Shown: positions 18,307-25,256 of the stretch, in pieces
How the letters are laid out: each line of letters opens with the position of its first letter
Numbering within the stretch: position 1 is the first letter of the stretch
Notes under the pieces: model-generated
What the model was told of the DNA's origin: nothing
Databases searched by the model: none
The model's input: the letters and a program-made list of their open reading frames with translations, nothing else
Made by a program: the position numbers and the translations under genes
Assembly: GCA_019649035.1 (NCBI GenBank)
Contig: BMAT01004715.1
Span: forward strand, 40,642 to 65,897
DNA: 25,256 nucleotides
Reading direction: 5' to 3'
Origin: Elysia marginata
Taxonomy: Eukaryota; Mollusca; Gastropoda; Plakobranchidae

Positions 18307-20090
18307 TATTTACAATATTAAAAAAACTATTCAAACAATGTGGGGAGCAAGAGGTTAAAAAAAGGTGCATTACTAGTAGTAATAGGTGGTCAATATGACT
18401 AAGAGACATGTACATGTATTAGCATTTTTTTTTTATTGTGTTCATATTTTAGCAGTTCTGCTAGGCACGCGCATATTCACAGAACTATTATTTATACGAA
18501 GAATTGATTTTGATCTTTTTGATAGCTGCAGTACTAAACTTTTTAATGGTTTAACACATTTTAAAAACATTTTTACATTTGTGAGATTTCAACCTGATCT
18601 CTGGTACAGCAAAAGTGGTTTTTAAAATTATTTGAAAGCTTTTTTGTTCGCTTGTGATACAAAAAAATTCATGTGCCATATATTATGTAACACACAGTAG
18701 AAATACTTTTCTACACCATGCCATGTTGTAATTTATACTCCTCTACAATTACATTTAAAAAGAGCTAGTCCTAGATCTACACAAGTTTTACACTTACAGC
18801 CCAATGGACAATTTCTTGCTCAACTAGGCTAAGTTGTCATTGTGGACATCCCATGCACTGAAGCTATACAAGTGGGTCCTTCTCTTCTTTATGCTATCAC
18901 ATCTTATGCCTTGTATTTCAGTGTTGACCTTGTTTTCGTGAAAATCTCCCAGATGTAAGTTTGATATTTAAAATTCTCTCAATTCAAAGCTTACGTAGAG
19001 AAAAGTTTACTTTCATTCTATGACTTATAAATTTATACTCAGAATTTGAAGTGGGCAAGGTTCAGTTCTCTTTAATTTAACTGAAGTTCATATTGAGGTT
19101 TTTATGGACTTTCCATCTCTTCCACCCCTCCAGGAATTTGACTTCTTCAGCATGTAAGGCTTATTAAAACAGTCACTAAGCAAAGCCACCATCTCCAAAC
19201 CCACAAAAAAGTTCACTCTGACCCTTAGAATCACTGAGGTATTTAGGATTATGTGAGAAAGAGAGGTGCTGATACTGGTTAATTAAAGAGCAGAAAATAG
19301 TCTTGTAATGTAAACCTTTTTTTTGGTTGTTTATTTCGAATGCCCTTAAGTAGAAAATTTTGTCCACTTTTGAGGTTTTCACTGTACATATGAGGCTGCT
19401 TTTATGCTATCAATCATTTTTAAGCCCTGTCAGCATTGCTATCTGGCTGTTTTAACCTTGTTTTGTACGATATTCTTGTGACCAAGGGACCCAGACTTAT
19501 TTTATCCTTGCTCAATTTTTGGGGGAAATGCAATTATATTGTGCCGCAGGGTATGGCTACTCATTTAGCCTGACCACTCACTGTCAGACTGGGTCATTCA
19601 CTAAAAAGCAAAAAGTGTTTTCAAGATTTTGTGCAAATACCCCAGAAAAATTTTTTTTTACGATATGTTTTACAAATACTCCTGAACTAGGAGACCTAAA
19701 ATCTATATGTTCTTACCTGACCAATCAAAAGCTGATATAATGCAAAAGGTAAATTTTATGGTACAACTGATTGGTCTAGATAGCGACGGCCAAAGACAGA
19801 ACTCTCCTTGGTATTCATGTTATTAAAGATCAACCGTAGCATTCAATCACCATTACTGACAAGCCTAGGTGTGGCATTTCGGCCTCAAATTAGTGTTCAT
19901 TGTTGATAAAATGTGGCATGATAGTAGAGCAAACGACTGCAAATCTTGGCCTTTTTAAAAGACATGGCCTCACTTTTAGCAAAGCATAATGGTAGATATA
20001 GTTACAAGTGTAACTTTTTTAATGTCATTTTTAAGAATGGGTAAAATGTTTTGATATTTGATAAAGGAACAAGACTTATCCATAAATAAA
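18307..20090 (+). other. Probable 3' UTR or downstream flank of the TMEM53-like gene
   Basis: AT-rich sequence without coding signal follows the stop. An AATAAA occurs at 20085-20090 and others occur further on (for example 23579-23584), so the 3' end cannot be fixed from sequence alone. The short open frames here look random. Confidence 0.4.
20085..20090 (+). terminator. Candidate polyadenylation signal
   Basis: An AATAAA hexamer about 1.8 kb after the stop codon of the TMEM53-like gene. I did not scan exhaustively for variant hexamers (ATTAAA), so an earlier site is possible. Confidence 0.3.
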
Positions 20091-22068
20091 AAAAATGCTA
20101 TTCTACAACTTACCACTAGATCTCAAAACTTGATCTAGCCCCATCAAATTTTCACCAAAGGGTCTGAACACTTTGAACTAATCTAATTGATTCATATAAA
20201 TTGAATTTATAAACTTAAACAACCTCAGTACTTATGACTATATAGCCTCCATTTCAAGGGTGTCACTGCAACCATACTTGGGCATAGTTGCATTTTAGTG
20301 CATGGTTGGCCTATTTCTCTGTAAAGATAAGCCGTTTTCTCACCCTAGAAGAACATGTAAATCTAAAATTGGATTATTGTTGTTAGTGTCATTGTTACCA
20401 ATAAATGAGATCTATCATTACATGTCATGATAAAACCATCTTTGAAAAATCTCCTTTAGCTCCAGTAGAGATGAGTTGCAAAGATTAGCTCTAAATTAGA
20501 CTAATTTCAGTACAGCTTTTGACCTTGAACTTTACATCTTACAATAACGATTGTGATGCTAGTCAGGAACGGCTGGATGGAGGTAAGCCTACTAAATACT
20601 TATAGCAAGGAGCTGTCACTAGTCACAGCTATCTAGATCTGTAAACTTTACCAAGGGCTTTGTTTTGGTGTGTGAACTTTAACATCTTCTTAGCTGCATG
20701 AAGCTGTTTATTGTACCTCACAGAAGGTTGTGATCTGAGACAGAAATCTATTGACATACCCTTTGTCGTTGTATTAGCTTTTGATTGGTGAGGGAAAAGA
20801 ACATGTCGTGAAAATAGGCCTACCTAATGCCAGGTTATTGGCATGAAAAAAAACATGTAGTCGGGTATTTGCACATTATATCATGAAAATATCAGCTGCC
20901 TTGTTTGTACATGTACATATATATTAATTTTACACAACAAAGACATTATATTTCTCAACTATTGCACATGTGTCAGATGTTGCAATTATCATGTCTAAAA
21001 ATGATCAATATTTAAAAATGCATGAAATTATCAAAATTTTGGGAAATATTAGAAACTGTTTTGCTTGAAAATATTGCAAAAAAGAAAAAAGAAAAAATCT
21101 ACTTTTGGAAGATGTTTTATAAAATAATAATATCTTACATCAGACTCATTTGCTCTGCTAGTGAGACATACTTACTGTCTATATCTGATGCCTGTTTTAC
21201 AGTTTTAGTCAACAAGGCATAATTCTATGTAGTAAAGTATATCATCAAGTCTGATTTTGAAGTAGGAGGTCTGTGTCAGGTAGACAATGTTAACTTTTTT
21301 ACAGTGACCAAAGAATTCAGGTGTCAAAACAACTCAGAGATCTGAAAGCTTGAAGAGCTTTTTTATGATTTTGTTTGCATTTCAAATGTTACAAGTCACT
21401 TGTGAGTCCTCAGAAATCATTTATGACATAATACATGTTTTTACTTTGAAATTTTCAAACTAGTTGATTGCTGTGATCTTTATGGAGCTTTAATTAAAAG
21501 TCATTGCTGCTTAAGTCAACTTTTAGTTAACTTTATTCTGTTTATTGTTTTTGTGTGATACCATAAGGACTTGCTCATAATTTGCTTTCTTATCTAAATC
21601 TCAGTATTATTGGTTATGTTTCCTGGGGATCGACTTAAACAGAGTAGACTGTACTACTAAGTCATGAATCATTGGTGTGTATTCACAAATGTACTATAGT
21701 TATTGATTTCTACATGCTAAGAAGGATACCATTTTCCACAATCACAAATAAATTTATCAAATAAACAAAAAAATTGTGATATGATGCTGAAACTGTTATA
21801 GGGGGGTCTTTCTAAAAGCTTCCCTACTGGAGTTTTATTTAAAAAGAAAATATATCCTTCTTTAATCAATTGGATATCCTTTCTTCTAAAATAACTCCAG
21901 CCTACGCTAATGTGGAAAGTACATTTAAGTATTTATCTATATATGCTTAGGATTGTATTGGTTGGTAACTGGTATATTTAACCACTTTTGTCATTTTCTT
22001 TATACAGTGTATTGGTTTTAACTTCTATTTTATCTTTTTGCATAATGTATTTTTGTTACGTTATTCAC
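20091..22068. other. Non-coding AT-rich stretch
   Basis: No gene, RNA or clear repeat was recognised. The open frame at 21022-21222 is lysine- and isoleucine-rich, as expected from AT-rich chance. Confidence 0.55.
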
Positions 22069-22090
22069 ATATATATATATATATATATAT
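22069..22090. repeat. (AT)11 microsatellite
   Basis: Eleven perfect AT units. Confidence 0.97.
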
Positions 22091-22831
22091 CATTTAGACA
22101 GCATTTTTATTTAAGGCAAATTCTTATCTGACTAGACTAAAGAAACATGTTTCACTCACAGTATTGCTGGCCCATATGCTGAATGTGGCCAATCAGCGAT
22201 TAGCTGCTTGTTTATATATTTCTGACTGCACACAAGCTTACTTAGTATTTTCTAAATTTTTTTAAACTAGTCAAGTTAATGTATTTTTTTTTAATTTTCA
22301 AGTTGAATTGTCTCAATTTGAGACTTTAAACAAATTATTGCCAAGCAAAGAAGCTGATCTTCCTCCTCATGCAGTCCCAAGATTCCAATCAACTCAAAAT
22401 GCATGTATTGAGAATATGTTCCTACCCAGTGCCATCAGCTGCAATTACATGATCAAACCAAAAACAAGAATAGGGCATTTTTGCTGTGTTTATTACAAAC
22501 CTAACAGATGGAGCATTTTTTGCTTTAGCCAGCATAATGAAGTATCCTTTACATGTATTAGGATTTGTTGTATTTTACTTACATAATACATGACTTTGTA
22601 TATTTTTGGCTATAACATTGTAGCTGTGTTTATCACCAAGTCTGCTGATTTTTGTTAAACCCAGCATGCCTCGATGATTTGCTGATTTTAGTTGCTGCCT
22701 TTAAATTTTACTGGAGAACTCAAGGTGAAATTTTGTTCTTGTGCAGTAATTCCGCTCTGGACTGTATTACACTTTAGTCTAAATATGTGTAATTATTGTT
22801 TTATGTCAATGAGTGAGATTCCTTTGAGATA
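22091..22831. other. Mostly non-coding; one weak coding-like block
   Basis: A plus-strand frame beginning after the acceptor-like TTTTCAAG at about 22301 has somewhat protein-like composition (LPSKEADLPPHAVPRFQ), but there is no donor of good quality and no recognised homology. Not called as an exon. Confidence 0.4.
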
Positions 22832-22967
22832 CAGTGGAGTTCTGCTAAGCTATCCGCATATCATGTTTTTACATTTCATCAGCGCATGGCGGGGGGGATG
22901 CTTTTGTCACCCCACATGCACATTAGGTATACTTTTGTCACATCACCGGCTATATAGCAGTGGTGGA
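22832..22967. mobile_element. Possible pogo-like MITE, poorly preserved
   Basis: TA|CAGTGGAGTTCTGCTA at 22830 has the CAGTGG end seen in its neighbours. A loose inverted partner (GGCTATATAGCAG) lies at 22948-22960. The right terminus is not clear. Confidence 0.35.
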
Positions 22968-22986
22968 TTAATGGATTTTTCATCTA

Positions 22987-23137
22987 CAGTGGAATCCGCA
23001 AAAATGTTTTGATTTTAAGCAAGAGTTCCCTTTATCCATTACAAAAATATAAAGAAATACAAAATAAGACCGGAAAACAGAGTTGACTTTAAGCAAGAGT
23101 TTCCCTTAAAGCTGTTGACTTTAAGTGGATTCCACTA
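22987..23137. mobile_element. 151-bp MITE, pogo/Tigger-like, flanked by TA
   Basis: The left end is TA|CAGTGGAATCCGC (TA at 22985-22986). The right end read backwards is TA|TAGTGGAATCCAC (TA at 23138-23139), matching at 11 of the first 13 bases. The TA dinucleotide on both sides fits the Tc1/mariner/pogo target duplication. Inside, two near-copies of TTTAAGCAAGAGTTCCC lie in the same orientation about 74 bases apart. There is no coding capacity. Confidence 0.7.
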
Positions 23138-23139
23138 TA

Positions 23140-23950
23140 TATAAATTAGTGTGACAAAAGTAGCCCTCAATGCTCTGAATTGCACAAAAAAGGAGTGACC
23201 ATGTGTCAGTTATTTGCCAAAGCAATCACATTATCCAGTTTAAGAGACATTTTTTGAGAAATACATAAAGTTTGAGAATTTATTTCCCATAATTTTGCAT
23301 TAAAATGGTTAGAAAATGATATAATGGGGTAGGTCCTTTTTGCGCGGATAGTGTAAAGAAAAATCTCCTCTGGACCAGACTATAACATTTCTTTCCGTCA
23401 AAAATCATATTGCAGTATTGATTGTATTATCAAGAAAAAACGAAAAGGTACCAAAAATCTAGTTTGTATTATTAACCCTATGTTTATCTTAAACAGGCTT
23501 TATCTTAACTCCCCTTTAGCTGGCAATCATGTTTTTCCTTCCATGACAAACCTCAGTCTAGTTGCTGCAGTTTAGATTAATAAAGACCTGCATTTATTAT
23601 CTCAAAATTGGTTCAATTTAGTTAATTCAATCTTGATACAATCGTATTGTATTGAAGAATGTGGAATTTCAATTAGCACCAAAACTGCTTTTGTATGCTT
23701 GGAAGAATGAAAGTAAAGAGAGATCTGTCAACCAATACTGATTCCAGTATTTTAGTACCAGAATGGCTACCGGTACCATAATACTGTGGTACTGATGTCA
23801 AACTCAAATATTGGAATTAGTCATGTCTGTGATCGGGAAAACAGGAGGGAACTCATGAAGTCCAGGCATGTTGATATAAGAGAAGGTCATATGTATAATG
23901 TATAGTATGAGTAAATGTCTTTGAGGATAAATTCAAAATAAGAACATATA
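23140..23950. other. Non-coding stretch
   Basis: No gene. It contains an AATAAA at 23579-23584 and a locally palindromic patch (CTACCGGTACC, about 23766-23780). Confidence 0.5.
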
Positions 23951-24111
23951 CAGCGCAGTCCATAACTCAAACTCTAATAACCCAAATTTATTTTAGGATC
24001 CCAATTGGTTGTTTTTTCTTCTTTGAGTAGGCCTTTCATTTAACTTGGAGTTGTGACATTCCAAAATGTGTTAGCTGTTCCCAAACACCTCGACTTACAC
24101 AGACTGCACTG
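23951..24111. mobile_element. 161-bp MITE, pogo-like, flanked by TA
   Basis: The left end is TA|CAGCGCAGTCCATAACTC. The right end read backwards is TA|CAGTGCAGTCTGTGTAAGTC, with TA on both outer sides (23949-23950 and 24112-24113). The shared CAG-x-GCAGTC ends, the TA duplication and the lack of coding capacity support a non-autonomous pogo/Tigger-type element. Confidence 0.65.
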
Positions 24112-24113
24112 TA

Positions 24114-24810
24114 ATTGAAAATAAAGACATCTATTTAAACACTGAGAATTTCGCTATGTCAGCATGGAACTTCCTTGTACATGTATATGGGTCCTGGGAA
24201 TAATTATGTCTTTGTTTTGTCCTTGTTCTAGCTGTTAGTACTGAAATGCCTTGAGAAATACTGACCTGGGGACTTCAAAATACTGGAGCCAGTTGACCAG
24301 GGGTTGGCAGAGCTATAAAGAGTGGGAGAGAGAGAATGTGTGTGTGTGTGTAACTTAGACATCAGAATGAAAAAAAGTCGCCAAGAATCCAGAGAAGGAA
24401 TAAGGGGGGCGGGGGTGTCAATTTAAACTAGGAGCTATATGTACAATTTTTTTCTGTACAGTATTTCAAAACCCAAGTAGTTTTCACATTTTTTTGCATT
24501 TTATTTACCACATTGTTTTGGCATTTTATTTCTAGTCCCAGCCTACTTTGTTAATGAATACAACCCCATATGTACAATTTTAAAATTATAAGTTTTACTT
24601 CTAATGACAATTCTAGTCAATCCGAGTCAATTATTTGTTGTGAATTTTTAATCCATTTTACAAATAAACACATTTTATATCTCAACCTAAGTACTTGTTT
24701 CTCTGTTTCTCTATGTAATTACATGTATAATTTTGCCACAGCTTGATCATTGCAGAACTAGAACTATGTTTTATGAAGTAGCTGTATGTATCAGAAACAA
24801 ATACGTATAC
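24114..24810. other. Non-coding stretch
   Basis: No gene. It holds a short (TG)7 microsatellite at 24337-24351 and an AATAAA near 24120. Confidence 0.5.
24337..24351. repeat. (TG)7 microsatellite
   Basis: Seven TG units after a short GAGA patch. Confidence 0.9.
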
Positions 24811-24812
24811 TA

Positions 24813-24845
24813 CAGTGGAAACTTGCTAAAATAATTCGGAAATGT
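24813..24845 (+). mobile_element. Single pogo-like terminal repeat
   Basis: TA|CAGTGGAAACTTGCTA resembles the ends of the nearby MITEs. No clear matching right end was found, so it is a solo or decayed terminus. Confidence 0.35.
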
Positions 24846-25256
24846 TGGGAGACAATGATTCTTTGCTTATATGCCAAGCTACCGAAAATTTCTGTTTTTA
24901 CTCCAGTTATGTAATAATGAATGCTAATCCGCATTGTTTCTTTGCAGAGTGTGAATTGGCAACGTATCTGGGACATTTATGTGAGATCATAGGTGTGTGA
25001 CAAAAATTTTTTCATTGCATGGAAACTGTAGGAATTCAGCTCTTCCTTCATGAAACAGAGTAACAAATATGAAGAGGAAAAAATCATGAAAATTCCATTT
25101 CTTTTAAATCTTTCTCCATTTCTTGCGTTTCCTAATTCTGAGATGAGATCTCATTGTACTGTGCGATGTAAATCTTTCGCTTTCAGATTGAATCTGATTT
25201 CAGCCTTTTATTATAAAAATACTTGTACAAACTTTTTGCCAAGCACTGCAGATTTG
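24846..25256. other. Non-coding stretch to window end
   Basis: No gene or repeat was recognised. Confidence 0.5.

Noticed and set aside
22301-22586. Plus-strand block after an acceptor-like TTTTCAAG
   Set aside because: No usable donor, no recognised homology, and it lies well past the stop of the hydrolase gene.
1-25256. CRISPR array, bacterial operon or prophage
   Set aside because: The regular repeats present are microsatellites and a 33-bp minisatellite without unique spacers. The gene structure is eukaryotic, with introns.

Overview
This is intron-rich, AT-rich animal DNA. It holds one clear split protein gene, two dead LINE retrotransposons, at least three tRNA-derived SINE copies, several short inverted-repeat DNA elements (MITE-like) and long degenerate simple repeats. 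There are no operons, Shine-Dalgarno sites or bacterial genes. The repeat style (TAGGCCTA and TCTAGATC motifs, tRNA-headed SINEs ending in (CAAT)n, GEDGI-type LINEs, CAGTGG MITEs next to TA) fits a lophotrochozoan, probably a mollusc and perhaps a gastropod. That placement is inference.

Layout. 1-1400: a (GAT)n microsatellite at the window edge, then a possible promoter (TATA at 1150) and a possible first exon (1272-1366) ending in a good splice donor. 1830-3270: a plus-strand LINE reverse-transcriptase pseudogene. 3936-4012: a minus-strand tRNA-Lys-like SINE head. 4260-5515: a minus-strand LINE pseudogene of another family, with identical 43-bp inverted repeats and C/G homopolymers around it. 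7317-7681: a SINE interrupted by a second SINE with a 12-bp target duplication. 8599-8804: an unidentified minus-strand terminal-exon candidate. 10300-10990: a TCTAGATC-rich tract containing a 102-bp MITE with an 8-bp target duplication. 12366-13660: a (TAG)n-type array with a 9-base N gap, an inverted pair of SINE copies and a 33-bp minisatellite.

The gene. Exons at 14688-14966 and 17704-18306 (plus strand, GT-AG intron, phase 0) encode a 293-residue DUF829/TMEM53-family alpha/beta-hydrolase-fold protein with a plausible Ser-Asp-His triad. The possible exon at 1272-1366 would splice in frame to 14663 and add 40 residues, making the gene about 17 kb long. This is unproven.

Downstream of 18306 there is probably 3' UTR, then a cluster of CAGTGG/CAGCGC inverted-repeat elements next to TA (22.8-24.1 kb) and no further recognisable gene. 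I found no clear novel multi-gene system. The best leads are the nested and inverted SINEs, the 102-bp MITE, the 43-bp inverted repeat pair and the possible distal first exon.
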